DNA of 64,000 nucleotides from positions 1 through 64,000 of the forward strand of contig NZ_LT985188.1 of NCBI RefSeq assembly GCF_900289045.1, written 5' to 3'. A program made the translations under genes and the position numbers. The notes under the pieces are model-generated. The model was not told the origin of the DNA and did no database searches. It saw only the letters and a program-made list of their open reading frames with translations. This document shows, in pieces, positions 8,191 through 18,161 of the stretch (its first letter is position 1; each line of letters begins with the position of its first letter). The stretch is from Micropruina glycogenica (lineage in GTDB: Bacteria; Actinomycetota; Actinomycetes; Propionibacteriales; Propionibacteriaceae).

Positions 8191-8799
8191 GTGAAGGTCG
8201 ATCTGAAGAAGCAACTGGCGGACTACCACCCGCCCAACGGACGGTTCGAGCTGGTCACCGTGCCGCCGCGGCACTATCTGATGATCGACGGCCACGGCGA
8301 CCCGAACACCTCGCCGGTCTACGCAGAGGCGCTCGCGGCGCTGTTTCCGCTCGCGTACGCGGTCAAGTTCGTGAGCAAGAACCTGGGCCGTGACTACGTG
8401 GTGATGCCGTTGCAGGGGCTGTGGTGGGCCGACGACATGACCGCCTTCACCACTCGCCGCGACAAGTCGACCTGGCACTGGACGCTGCTGAACCTACTGC
8501 CCGACTGGATCACCCCCGAGCACGTGGACGCCGCCCGCGCCGCAGTGGCCGCCAAGGGTGCTGCACCATCGACGGCGGTGCGCCTGGAGGTGCTCGACGA
8601 GGGTCTGTGCGTGCAGACCATGCACCTCGGGCCCTACGACGACGAGGGCCCGGTGCTGCAACGGCTGCACGACGAGTTCGTGCCCGAGCACGGTCTGAGC
8701 CTGCACGGCCGACACCATGAGATCTACCTCGGTGACGTGCGCCGAGCGGCCGCCGAGCGGTTGCGGACCATCCTGCGCCAGCCCGTTCAAAGGTCGTGA
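8191..8799 (+). CDS. GyrI-like small-molecule-binding domain protein
   Basis: A 202-aa protein that looks like a stand-alone GyrI-like effector-binding domain (SRPBCC-unrelated, the fold also found at the C-terminus of some AraC/MerR regulators). Visible traits are HYLMIDGHGDPN near residues 28-39, GLWWADDM, and the late LHGRHHEIYLGD that closes the family's barrel. No DNA-binding domain is attached. The start is a GTG at 8191 with GAAAGG about 8 bases before it. It is divergent from the patatin gene with about 100 bases between. Confidence 0.8.
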   Translation: MKVDLKKQLADYHPPNGRFELVTVPPRHYLMIDGHGDPNTSPVYAEALAALFPLAYAVKFVSKNLGRDYVVMPLQGLWWADDMTAFTTRRDKSTWHWTLLNLLPDWITPEHVDAARAAVAAKGAAPSTAVRLEVLDEGLCVQTMHLGPYDDEGPVLQRLHDEFVPEHGLSLHGRHHEIYLGDVRRAAAERLRTILRQPVQRS

Positions 8800-9202
8800 G
8801 ATTACGTCCGATTCTCACGGTGTTCAGCCTGCCGAGCGCGGACGACGCTCAAATCGGACGTAATCCCACGACGACGCCGCCTGAGCGTGGGGACGGGGAT
8901 TCCGGCGTCCGCCGGAATGACGGCGGGGCCGGGTGTGGCGAGGGGGATTACGGGGGAATGACGGCAGGGCCGGGTGTGACGAGAGGGATTCCGGCGTGCG
9001 CCGGAATGACGACTCCGCCGGAATGACGACAGGGACGGAATGACGCACGGGCGCGCTCGTCCGGCACGCTGTCGCTGCCGTTTGGCGCGAGTTGGGAACC
9101 GTCCCCATCTCGCGCCGGCGGTCGCGGGCCTGCTCCTCCGGCACGCTGTCGCTGCCGTTTGGCGCGAGTTGGGAACCGTCCCCAACTCGCGCCGGCGTCG
9201 GC
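8800..9202. repeat. 403-bp repeat block
   Basis: No gene is visible. The block holds GATTCCGGCGTGCGCCGGAATGA-like palindromes (about 8898-8922 and 8989-9009) and degenerate copies between. At 9056-9193 there are two copies, about 77 bases apart, of a unit that reads CCGGCACGCTGTCGCTGCCG and then a family A palindrome (9084-9116 and 9161-9193). Around 8802-8866 the phrase GATTACGTCCGATT reappears inverted as AATCGGACGTAATC, a perfect 14-base arm pair that may be the terminator of the GyrI-like gene. Confidence 0.8.
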
Positions 9203-12200
9203 TCACCCCACGCTGCCCAACTCGAACTCGTCGGCGTAGATCAGCCTGTTCTCCCTGGTGGGCGGGCTGTTCGGGTCACCGAGATCGGCGGGGTCGCCGA
9301 CGAACGTCTCCCACTCTTCGATGCGCACGCGGTGCGTGCCCGGCGTGGTCGGACGGGCGAACGGCAGCCCCTCGGGCACGGGCAACTCACCGGTCCACAC
9401 CAGGTTGGCCAACGACCCCGCATAGCCGCGCACGATGAGGTCGGTCGACTCGATGGTCTGCCAGGCCAGGTCGCTGGTGGCGCCCGCGTCGCGGGTCTGC
9501 AGCTTGGCCCGCAGCACCCGGTTGGCCCCCACCGCGGCCACCGCGGCCAGCGCCTGCGCAGCCGCACTGATGCCGACCGTGCTCACCGCCCTGCCGCCGA
9601 CCCGCGACGGGTTTCCGTCGTGATAGCCGACCGGCCCCGACACCAACACCCGCACCCGGCCCTCGCTGGTGCGGCTCACCGACGCCATGCGTTCGGGCAC
9701 GATCTGCACGTAGTCGCAGCGCACCGGCTTGCTGATGTGCCGCCCCGGCACGCTGTAGGGCTGATACCGCACCAGCGACAACTGCACGAACGGCCAGAAC
9801 CGCGCCGGAAACCCGATGTCGACGAACCACTTGCGCCGCTCCAGGTTGTATTGCGGACGGTACGGAATCACCATCACCTTCACGTTCGGGTCGTCGGCGG
9901 CCGGGTACATCTCGGGCTTACCGGACGGCCCCGCCACCGAGTCGTAGTCGTCCAACCCGATCGCGCCGAGCAGGTCGGTGACGGCCACGGCCTCGCGGTC
10001 GGCCACGTTGCTGCCCACCCAGAACGGGTCGCCGCCCCATTGGCTGGTGAACGTGGTGTCGGGCCGCGCCCCCACCGCCAGCACCACACCGATCTGCTCG
10101 TCGGCACCGGTGGTGAACCACGGCCGCTCCAGATAGACCCGCACGCCCGAGCGCCGGGTGCGCCGCCGGGCCATCGGCTGGTCGGGCTCGGTGCCGTCCT
10201 CCCAACGGAACAGCGGAATCACCGAATGCACCAGCGGCGGCGCCGGCAGTGAGGTGTTGGGCACGTGCACCTCGATCTCGGCGCTCACCGTGCTGCGGCC
10301 GTCATCGATCGGCAGCGTGGGGTCGTCGAACGGCGATGGAGCCAGTTCGTCCACCGCGAAGTACTCCCGAAATCGGGTGGTGGCCCGCAGCCGGTAGTGC
10401 ACCAGCCGGTGCTTGGTGTCACCGAACTCGTGCACCGCGTGGTGGCCCTTCACGTGCCCCACTGCTGCGTCGTTGTAGGTGGTGTCGGCGTGCCCACCGC
10501 TCAGCAGCGCGATGTCTTCCCACGGCTCGATCGCGGTGGTGGCGGCCACCTGCCGCCGGTTCGGCAGCGTCTGCCACCCCGGCTCCGAGAGATCGTCGAG
10601 CACCTCATCCCAGCGCGCGTCGACGATCAGCGAGTCGGTGCTCGGCCCGTGCACCTGCACCCCGCCCAGCAGCATCGCGTTGGTGGCGTTCGCCGCCCGG
10701 TAGATCGTGAACACCACCGGCTCGGGGGCCGTCACCGGCCGCGGCACCGCGTGCACCAGGGTCAGCGCCGACGGCGGCGTCAGCGGCCACAACCAGCCGT
10801 TCGCTGCTGCGTCGGCCACGCCCGGCCACCGCCGCAGGTTGTCGGGCAGTTGCTGCCACACCCCCATCACGTCGAGGTCGCCCAGGGTCATGCTCGAACT
10901 CAACCTGGCCCGCAGCGCCGTGCCGTGCGGCAGCGTGAATGTCACCTCGTGCGGCTCCACCCGCCCGTCGAGCTCGTCACCCCCGGCCAGCACCAGCCGG
11001 TAGCCGTCGATCAGCGGCCAGGTCGACGGCTGGTCGTCGGACGGCACCGCGCCCGGGTAGCGGGCCGTGAAACCCTCGACCCCGAACGGCGGCACCATCG
11101 AACGGTCTTTGCCCGCGTCGGGGAACACGAAGCCCAAACCCCGCGCGAGCACATCGGGCAGGTACGGCGTGTGCACTAGGTCGGTGTCGTGCACCACGTA
11201 TTGACCCGGGCCCGGTGCCTCACCGGGTGGCAGCGGCAGCGTGCGCAACTCGCCGGGGGACGCCCCCGGGCCGTGCACCAGCGCGATGCCGTCCTGGGCG
11301 TCGCGCACCGACGGGTCGTCGAGCCGCGGCACGTCGAGGTCGAACAGGGTGCCCGACTCGCGAATCGCAGCATGCAGCCACAGGTTGCGCGTGGCGGCAT
11401 CGGGCGAGGCGATAGCGGCGTCGAACGCGCCGTGCTGCTCGGCTTCGAGCTGGCTGGTCTTGGGCGGCACCAGATGCCGTTCGCAGGTGGCCTCGCGGCC
11501 GGGGTTGGACGCCGCGTAGTCGGCGGCGGTGCCCGTGGTCACCGCGAGCGTGGCCGGATCCTGGCTCACCCACGAGCGAATCACCAGCACCTGGTTCGAC
11601 TCGCCCTCGGTGTAGAGCCGGCGCGGCACGATCGCCGGCGGCGGCACCGGCTGCCAGCGCAGGAACGGCAGTTCGGGTGAAACGGCGAGGGCCTCGGGGG
11701 ACGCGAACACGTCGACCACCTCGGGGTCGAGCGCCAGACCCGACCGGATCACCTCGGGGTTCAGCCGCGCCGTAACCGCCGGGGCCAGGTTGTCGTCACT
11801 CAACCCGGTCGACAACGCGTCGCGCACCTGGGCCTGCGCCGAGACGGGCTGCTCGACAGCCTCGCCACGCTGCACCTGCAACCGGCCGACGATCTGCGGC
11901 AGCACCTCGGCCAACCGCATGCCAGCCTCGCCCTGGCCGACGCCGATCGGCTGCGCCACCGGTTCGGCCTCGATCACGCGCTCCCGTAGCCGGCCCAGTG
12001 CTTCTGAGCGAAACGCGGTCAGCGCCGACAGGTCGGCGGCCTGCAGGGCCACCGGCTGGGCCTCGGCCGGGGGCGCGCCGTCCGGCTGCTGCTGCAGTGG
12101 GGGCGGCCCCAACCGGTGCGGCCGCGAGTTGCAGGCCAGGTCGACGCCCCACACCCGAAAGCTGTACCGGCGGCCGAACCGCAGCCGCGGCAACGTGCCG

Positions 12201-13819
12201 GGGCTGGCGGCACGGTCGATCAGCACCGGCGTCGACGGGTCGTCGGGCGGTTGCGGGTCGGTGACCACCTTCTCGACGCCGCCCTCGTTCACCACCGGCA
12301 GCGCCGGACGGACCGCCGACAGGCTCCAGCCGTCCCAGCCGAACACCGTCTCGTGCACGTGAATCGGGGCGCCGTCGGTGCCGCCGTGGGTGGGTGCGGT
12401 GTCTTCGATGAAGGCGTCCTCGTCGAACTCCAGGCGGCGCCCGTTCACCACTTCGGCCTTCACGTGCACCTGGTGCAGTGAGCGCCAGGCGTTCGTCACA
12501 CTGTCGTGCACCTCGACCCGCACGCCCTGCATGACGTCTTCGGTGGTCAGCAGCGGAGCGTCGGGCGCCGGCTGCATCGTCGGCTGGTTGCGCACCGAAT
12601 CGAGCACCGAGGTCTGTTTGCCCATGGCGGTGGCGGTGGTGGCGGCGTTGTTCTTGCGGGCCACGGTGAACCCGGTGGTGCGCAGCGCCGGGGTGGCGGC
12701 GTTGGCGGGTGCGCCCTGCAGCGCGGCGGCCACCGTACGCGGGTAGCTCGACAGGTACAGCTCGGTCTTCAGCGCCGCACCGTCGGGGTCGAGGTCGAGC
12801 AGGTCGAACGAGTCGACGTTGCCCACGGGCAGCCGTCCGTTGAGCCACTGCGACTCGTCCTCGGCCCTGGTCACCAGGGCGCGCCCCACCGAGCGCACCG
12901 CCACCCGGACGACCTTGGTGGCGTCCTCGCGGTTGGGGATCACCACCCGGCCCAGCAGCCAGCGGCTGTTCGCCAGCCGGTCTGGGTCGGACTTCACGTC
13001 GATCACCAGGCCGAGCTTGCGCTGCAGCGGGCCGTGGTCGTTGACCAGCGAGACGCGCGCGTGGAAGTCGGGAATCTGCTTGTCGGGCGGGGGTGGGCCG
13101 GGGTTGTCGGGGTCGGGACGCGGCTGGTAGTCGGTCTCTTCCTCGGGGTGGCTGTAGAAGCGCCGGGCCCGGTGCAGCTCAACCATCGCCGCGCCCAGTT
13201 CAGGGCCGCCCGGCAGGCCGTCGGGCAACGAGCCGTTCTCGAAGTACCGGCGCGGGGTCGGAAACTCGCCCAGCGGCACCTTCTCTCGGGTCGCTTCGTC
13301 GAGCAGCCTGGTCTGCTCGGTTTCGAGGCGTCCGACCAGCTCCAACGGGTTGAACTGATGCCGGTTGCCGCGGCCGCTGAGGGTCTCGAACAGCCCGGTG
13401 CCGTACCAGGGCAGTTGCTGCACGGTCGGGGCGTCCACCCCGTTGACCATGGTGGCCATCAGGTTGACCAGCTTGGCGATCGTCGTGGTGGTGCCGGGGT
13501 GAAACGTGCGCCAGGGCCGCTGCGTCCACTCCGGTGGGGTGTAGGAGGTCACCGGGGTTTCGGGCGGAAACACCTCCTCCCACAATCCGTCTTCGACGGC
13601 GCCGAGCAGGGGCTCGCAGGGCAGTTCGCCCTGGTCGTCCTCGAGCACGAACGTCGCCTCGGCCAAGGCTCTGGTCCAGTGCTGAAAGAGCTCGGTGACG
13701 GCCAGGGTGTCGCGCGGATCGTCCACCTCGATGTCGGGCGACACGAACAACGAGACGTGGTAGTCGGCGTCAGGGCTGCACGAATAGGGCAGGGCGACGA
13801 CGGTGAACTGTTCACGCAT
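9203..13819 (-). CDS. Giant protein of unknown function, 1538 aa
   Basis: I do not recognise this protein. It has no signal peptide at its start (MREQFTVVALPYSCSPDADY), no Cys-rich region and no clear membrane helix, so it is probably cytoplasmic or exported by an unknown route. It is rich in beta-strand-like segments and prolines; several blocks (for example FRVWGVDLACNSRP near residue 560 and THRVRIEEWETFVGD near the end) look like Ig/fibronectin-type modules. Codon use is typical of the region. It follows the 1345-aa gene by 3 bases, and its ribosome site GAGGAG overlaps the end of that gene, so the two are translationally linked. Coding is certain; function is open. Confidence 0.8.
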   Translation of the reverse strand: MREQFTVVALPYSCSPDADYHVSLFVSPDIEVDDPRDTLAVTELFQHWTRALAEATFVLEDDQGELPCEPLLGAVEDGLWEEVFPPETPVTSYTPPEWTQRPWRTFHPGTTTTIAKLVNLMATMVNGVDAPTVQQLPWYGTGLFETLSGRGNRHQFNPLELVGRLETEQTRLLDEATREKVPLGEFPTPRRYFENGSLPDGLPGGPELGAAMVELHRARRFYSHPEEETDYQPRPDPDNPGPPPPDKQIPDFHARVSLVNDHGPLQRKLGLVIDVKSDPDRLANSRWLLGRVVIPNREDATKVVRVAVRSVGRALVTRAEDESQWLNGRLPVGNVDSFDLLDLDPDGAALKTELYLSSYPRTVAAALQGAPANAATPALRTTGFTVARKNNAATTATAMGKQTSVLDSVRNQPTMQPAPDAPLLTTEDVMQGVRVEVHDSVTNAWRSLHQVHVKAEVVNGRRLEFDEDAFIEDTAPTHGGTDGAPIHVHETVFGWDGWSLSAVRPALPVVNEGGVEKVVTDPQPPDDPSTPVLIDRAASPGTLPRLRFGRRYSFRVWGVDLACNSRPHRLGPPPLQQQPDGAPPAEAQPVALQAADLSALTAFRSEALGRLRERVIEAEPVAQPIGVGQGEAGMRLAEVLPQIVGRLQVQRGEAVEQPVSAQAQVRDALSTGLSDDNLAPAVTARLNPEVIRSGLALDPEVVDVFASPEALAVSPELPFLRWQPVPPPAIVPRRLYTEGESNQVLVIRSWVSQDPATLAVTTGTAADYAASNPGREATCERHLVPPKTSQLEAEQHGAFDAAIASPDAATRNLWLHAAIRESGTLFDLDVPRLDDPSVRDAQDGIALVHGPGASPGELRTLPLPPGEAPGPGQYVVHDTDLVHTPYLPDVLARGLGFVFPDAGKDRSMVPPFGVEGFTARYPGAVPSDDQPSTWPLIDGYRLVLAGGDELDGRVEPHEVTFTLPHGTALRARLSSSMTLGDLDVMGVWQQLPDNLRRWPGVADAAANGWLWPLTPPSALTLVHAVPRPVTAPEPVVFTIYRAANATNAMLLGGVQVHGPSTDSLIVDARWDEVLDDLSEPGWQTLPNRRQVAATTAIEPWEDIALLSGGHADTTYNDAAVGHVKGHHAVHEFGDTKHRLVHYRLRATTRFREYFAVDELAPSPFDDPTLPIDDGRSTVSAEIEVHVPNTSLPAPPLVHSVIPLFRWEDGTEPDQPMARRRTRRSGVRVYLERPWFTTGADEQIGVVLAVGARPDTTFTSQWGGDPFWVGSNVADREAVAVTDLLGAIGLDDYDSVAGPSGKPEMYPAADDPNVKVMVIPYRPQYNLERRKWFVDIGFPARFWPFVQLSLVRYQPYSVPGRHISKPVRCDYVQIVPERMASVSRTSEGRVRVLVSGPVGYHDGNPSRVGGRAVSTVGISAAAQALAAVAAVGANRVLRAKLQTRDAGATSDLAWQTIESTDLIVRGYAGSLANLVWTGELPVPEGLPFARPTTPGTHRVRIEEWETFVGDPADLGDPNSPPTRENRLIYADEFELGSVG

Positions 13820-13822
13820 TTC

Positions 13823-16800
13823 TCACTCCTCGGCGAAGGCCAGGCAGTAGTCGGTCCACAGCGGTGAGGTGAAGTCGGGCTGCACGCCCATCACCTCGGC
13901 GAAGGTCGGGTCGCCGTTGCTGCCGGCGAACGAGCGCTGGCAGGTGATCGACACCGACTTGCTGAAGCACAGCACCTTCACCTTGACCGTGATGGTGGCC
14001 GTGCCGGTCAGCTTGCCGCTGGGAAAGTCGTAGGTCAGCGACAGGTACAGCTCGATGGACGCGCTGATCAGGCCCAGCACGCTCACCTCGCCGCGCAGCC
14101 TGAAGTAGGCCGTCAGCGACCCCTTGTCGGCCTCCATGCGCAGGTAGATGCCGATCGCCATCGACACCGAACCCGACGCGACGCCCAGGTTGATCGACAG
14201 GTACGCGCCCGCCTCGAGCCCCAGTTCGAGCACCTCCAGGCCGCGCGGGCTGAGCCTGATGCCGAACCAGCCGCCGCCGCCCAGGCACAGCACCGCCAGG
14301 TTGAACGGACGCTCGCGGGTGCAGAACCCGAACCCCACCGACACCACGTCGCCCAGAAACGGCACCCGCACGTCGGCGGCGAGCGACATGTTCGACAGGC
14401 TGAACACGCCGATGGCCAGGTTGGGCAGGTCGAGGCTGAAGCCCGCCGTCACGCCGTCGGGTTTGACGTCGACGTAGGGCGGGTCCGAGAAGCCGTCCAG
14501 CGGAATCAACTGCTTGATGCGCTCGACGAAGCTCAAGATGCCGACGAACTCGATGTTGCCGACGGATGCGTCCACCTCGGCCTTGCCCGAACTACCGGCC
14601 TTGAACATCAGGTGGTCGAAGGGCAGCTTCATCATCGGCTCGCCCGGCGGCAGAATCAGCGCGAAGCCGCGCAGCTCGGCCAGAACCTCGGCCTTGGGGT
14701 TCTTGCCCGCCTGGCCCTCGACGGCCAGGGTGAGGCCGCGCTCGGGCAGTTGCAGCACCGGCTTGGCCTCGTTGGGCCACGACTGCAGCTTCGGTTGCCA
14801 TTTGAATGAGAACCGCGCGTCGGCCACGGCGGTGGCGATGCCCTGCACGAAGTCGATCACCGACTGCACCATGGAAACGTCCGTGGCCGCCTCGCGCAGC
14901 AGCTTCACCAGGCCGAGCAGTTGGTTCTTGGCCAGCGGGGTCAACTTCTCGGTGGCCGCTTCGACGTCGTTCAACGCCCCGGCCAGCGTGTTCAGGGCGG
15001 CGGCCAGCTTGCCCGGCGCCCCGGCCAGGTCGCCCGGGGCGTCGATGATGGCCTGCAGCACGCCGTCGGCGGCGTTCACCACGCCACCGACCAGGTTGGT
15101 GGCGGTGGTGGCCGCGTCCTGGGCCTTGGCCAGCACCTCGCCGGCGAGCGCAGCGCGGCCCTGGGCGGTCAGGTCGTTCGCGGTCTGCTGGGCGCGGTTG
15201 AGCGCCGACTGGGCCTCGGCGGCGGCGTCTTCGACGGCCTTCTTGAGCTTCTTCAGGTCGCTCATCAGGGCCTCGACCGTGGCCAGCGACTCGGTGACCA
15301 GCGCTGGAGCGTCGTTCAGGTCGATGCCCGCCAGGCTCAAAATGTCGACCAGCGACACGAACCCGAACAGTTTCGGCAACGCGGCACCGAGGAACTTCGC
15401 GGGGTCGAAGTCGCCCGCCGCAACGGTGGCGGCGTCGCCCACCGGGCCCTGCGAGCGCGACAGCGCCGCGATGGGCAGTGAGGGCGCGATGAAGCCGCCG
15501 GCGCCGCCACTGGACGCACCGCCGGAACCGAACCCTAGGGTGGTCGGTGAGGTGAGCTCGGCCCACACCTGGCCTTCGTTGCCGGCACCGAAGCCGTGCT
15601 GTAGCCAGGCGTCGGCGTAGGTGAACTCTTGCGGGCCGGTCGGCTTCATGCGTTCGACCGCGGGAATGGTGGCCTTGGCGCTGACGAACTGCGGCACGGC
15701 CTTGCCGACGCTGGGAATCGTGCCACTGAAGGTCAGCGCGACGGTGGGTACGGCCAGGTCGACGCCGCCGGGCTCGGACGGCGCGAACGACACGTTCTGC
15801 CCCAGGCCGTTGATTGGGCCGAGGTCGGCGAAAGCCTTGATGGGTGTCGCCGCGTTGCCGGCGGGGTTCGGCAGGGCGTACTTCTCGGCCACCCAGACCA
15901 GCGGCGTCGGCAGCTTCACCTCGCGGTCGTCGGCGTCGATGCAGTGCAGCACGAACTGGAACGGCCCGCCGCCGCACTGCACCACGAAGAAGCTCTGCTC
16001 CTGCGCCGCAGTCGGCTCGGGGGAGAGGATCGGCGTGATCGTCGGTGCGATCTCGACCCGTTTGAACGGGTTGCCGATGTCGGTGTAGGTCTTCACCGGT
16101 TCGCCCACCACGATGAACTTGCGCTGAAACAGCGTGGCCTTCGGGTCGGTCTTGCTCTTGATCTTGCGCTCGGTGACCTTCACCAGGGTGGCCTTGTGGC
16201 CGAACGGGAACAGATAGCCGGGGTAGACGACCCGCACGTACTGGTCGCGGCCCATGGGTGCCTCGTGGTCCCACGACATGATCGAACTGAGCGTGGCGGT
16301 CGACCAGGGCAGGGTGTCCCACTCGCCGTGCAGGTCGAGCCACGCGCCGAGGCTCGAAAGGTAGAGCCGGTCGGCCTCCACCGGGGTCGGGTCGGCGATC
16401 TTGGTGCGGTTCTTGGCCCAGACCTCGCTCGACTGCCGCACCAGCATGTGCCGGTCGGACGAGTTGAGCGACATGCGCATCGGCACTTCGGGGGTTTCGG
16501 GTGGAAAGTCGGTGCCGGGCCAGTTGTCGAACCGCTCCCGGTCGCGCGCCCACACGGCCCGGATCGTCTGCTCGGCCTCGGTGACGGTGCCGTCGGCGTC
16601 GCGGTGGCCCAGCCTGGTGTGCCACAACTCCACCGCGGTGCCGGACGTGTCGGGCACGGGGTCGTCCGCGTGCGTCCAACCGCTCTGGGTCGACGGCGAG
16701 ACGACGAGCCGGTAGGGCGCCTCGATGGCGGTTTCACCCGTGCCCGGCGGGCGGCTGAGCTTCTCGGGGTTGCGGAAGATCGGCGGCAGTTTGGTGACTG

Positions 16801-17860
16801 GAATGCGCCAGTCGTCGACCAGTTCGGTGACCGCGGCGTGCGCAGCCGGGGCGTTCAGGGTGGCGCGCACCTGCGCCAGCGCCCGGGCCCGCTGAGCGAT
16901 GCCGGCGGTGGTGTCGGCGGCGTGCAGATCGGTGAAGGCGGGCTGCTCGTCGGCGGCCAGCACGTGCTGAATCAGGCCCGCGTTGGCCAGCACCTGAACC
17001 AGTCGCGGGTTGAACGGGTTGCGCCGGTAGGGGGCGCCCGGCGTGGCCAGGGGGTGTACCGCCATCGGGTACTTCTCCAGCGCGGCCAGCAGCGCGGACG
17101 AGGTCACCTCGACCGACTCGCCGGCCGGCACCTGCAGCACCACCCGGGTGGCACGGGCCGGAATGCCGCCGACGGGGTTGGTCGGCTGCTCGGGGCCGCC
17201 GGAGGACTGCACCGGCGGGCCGTCCGGATCGGCGGGGTTGGGCTGCGGGGCGGGAATGCCCTCGTAGAACGCCTGTTCGCCCAGGTGCTGGAACGGCAGG
17301 GTGAACACCAGCAGGCCACCGGGGCCGTCGGCGGCGGTGGTGAACACCCCGTCGGCCAGATCGAAGCCCGACGTGCTGACCACCATCGAGACCAGGTCGG
17401 CCGAACGAATCACCTCGACGTGGTGGTCGAGGACCACCTCGGGAGCGGGCGCTGCCTGAGAAGAGCCCTCCGGCAGACGGGGGATCTTGATCGGCGGAAT
17501 CACCAGCCCCGGGTCGATCACCACCGTCGGCACGCGGCGGTCGATCTGCAGGTGGGCGATTTGGCCCGCGTCGAACCGCTGCACAGGCACCTCGACGGGC
17601 CGGTCGGGCCGCTGCGGGTGCACATCGACGGGGTGATCGACCGGCCGACGAACAGGTCCATCGATAGGACGTTCGACGGGTATGTCGATCGGGCGCTTCC
17701 GCTTGGCTGCGACGCGCACCTCTTCGCCCAGGTTCGCGCGGCGCTTCTTGGGCGCCTCAGCCTGTGGTTCTTCCGGCTGCTGAGGCTCGACGGGAACCCG
17801 TCGCTGCTTACCGAGGTCGGGTAGCTTGCGGGCGGGTCGTGGGTCGTTCGGTCCGGGCAT
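13823..17860 (-). CDS. Giant modular protein of unknown function, 1345 aa
   Basis: First gene of the pair. Residues 1-100 are a basic, proline-rich, probably disordered tail with reiterated RPID/RPVD/RPVE dipeptide pairs. A mixed domain follows to about 770, then a Gly/Ser linker near 775-790. Residues about 865-1015 are a long Ala-rich helical segment (LKKLKKAVEDAAAEAQ onward) resembling apolipoprotein or coiled-coil sequence. Residues about 1070-1325 are strikingly regular alternating hydrophobic strands (GAYLSINLGVASGS, TATITVKVKVLCFSKS). There is no signal peptide. The ATG at 17860 has GAGGAG 6-8 bases upstream. The family is not recognised; the helical-then-strand layout could suit lipid binding or a shell/filament, but this is speculation. 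Confidence 0.8.
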   Translation of the reverse strand: MPGPNDPRPARKLPDLGKQRRVPVEPQQPEEPQAEAPKKRRANLGEEVRVAAKRKRPIDIPVERPIDGPVRRPVDHPVDVHPQRPDRPVEVPVQRFDAGQIAHLQIDRRVPTVVIDPGLVIPPIKIPRLPEGSSQAAPAPEVVLDHHVEVIRSADLVSMVVSTSGFDLADGVFTTAADGPGGLLVFTLPFQHLGEQAFYEGIPAPQPNPADPDGPPVQSSGGPEQPTNPVGGIPARATRVVLQVPAGESVEVTSSALLAALEKYPMAVHPLATPGAPYRRNPFNPRLVQVLANAGLIQHVLAADEQPAFTDLHAADTTAGIAQRARALAQVRATLNAPAAHAAVTELVDDWRIPVTKLPPIFRNPEKLSRPPGTGETAIEAPYRLVVSPSTQSGWTHADDPVPDTSGTAVELWHTRLGHRDADGTVTEAEQTIRAVWARDRERFDNWPGTDFPPETPEVPMRMSLNSSDRHMLVRQSSEVWAKNRTKIADPTPVEADRLYLSSLGAWLDLHGEWDTLPWSTATLSSIMSWDHEAPMGRDQYVRVVYPGYLFPFGHKATLVKVTERKIKSKTDPKATLFQRKFIVVGEPVKTYTDIGNPFKRVEIAPTITPILSPEPTAAQEQSFFVVQCGGGPFQFVLHCIDADDREVKLPTPLVWVAEKYALPNPAGNAATPIKAFADLGPINGLGQNVSFAPSEPGGVDLAVPTVALTFSGTIPSVGKAVPQFVSAKATIPAVERMKPTGPQEFTYADAWLQHGFGAGNEGQVWAELTSPTTLGFGSGGASSGGAGGFIAPSLPIAALSRSQGPVGDAATVAAGDFDPAKFLGAALPKLFGFVSLVDILSLAGIDLNDAPALVTESLATVEALMSDLKKLKKAVEDAAAEAQSALNRAQQTANDLTAQGRAALAGEVLAKAQDAATTATNLVGGVVNAADGVLQAIIDAPGDLAGAPGKLAAALNTLAGALNDVEAATEKLTPLAKNQLLGLVKLLREAATDVSMVQSVIDFVQGIATAVADARFSFKWQPKLQSWPNEAKPVLQLPERGLTLAVEGQAGKNPKAEVLAELRGFALILPPGEPMMKLPFDHLMFKAGSSGKAEVDASVGNIEFVGILSFVERIKQLIPLDGFSDPPYVDVKPDGVTAGFSLDLPNLAIGVFSLSNMSLAADVRVPFLGDVVSVGFGFCTRERPFNLAVLCLGGGGWFGIRLSPRGLEVLELGLEAGAYLSINLGVASGSVSMAIGIYLRMEADKGSLTAYFRLRGEVSVLGLISASIELYLSLTYDFPSGKLTGTATITVKVKVLCFSKSVSITCQRSFAGSNGDPTFAEVMGVQPDFTSPLWTDYCLAFAEE

Positions 17861-18161
17861 GCGAACTCCTCAAAGAAGACACCATTGGTCAGTCTGAGCC
17901 CACAGCCAACGCATAGCCATGGGGGACAATTGCGTAGTCTCAAGGCCTTGCGGGGTGCCTCCTGGTACCCCTGTGAAACCGTCACTCCCGGTAGACCGTC
18001 ATTCCGGCGAAGGCCGGACTCTCGCCTGGTGCCGACCGGAACTGTCGCCCGCGCCCACCGTCATTCCGGCGAACGCCGGAATCCCATTCGGCGCCGAGAA
18101 AGGTCCGCTGGCTGGGCCTGTCGAAACCTTCGCCGGGTCTCGCAAGCTCGACCAGCGATCG
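17861..18161. other. Gap with family C palindromes; likely promoter of giant-gene operon
   Basis: About 300 bases without a gene. GTCATTCCGGCGAA..GCCGG-type palindromes lie at about 17998-18016 and 18060-18082, and a GACAAGCTCGACC-like piece at about 18136-18155. The stretch nearest 17860 (17861-17930) is free of repeats and must hold the promoter of the giant two-gene operon; it includes the ribosome site GAGGAG. I could not pick a confident -10 box. Confidence 0.6.

Noticed and set aside
14592-16679. A 695-codon open frame on the minus strand inside the 1345-aa gene
   Set aside because: It is a high-GC shadow of the real frame: its translation is dominated by Arg/Gly/Pro/Ala and has no motif, and the true gene has a ribosome site and conserved-looking domains.
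15629-17824. A 731-codon plus-strand frame opposite the 1345-aa gene
   Set aside because: It is antisense, rich in His/Arg/Val/Gly, with no recognisable domain; long antisense frames are expected at this GC content.
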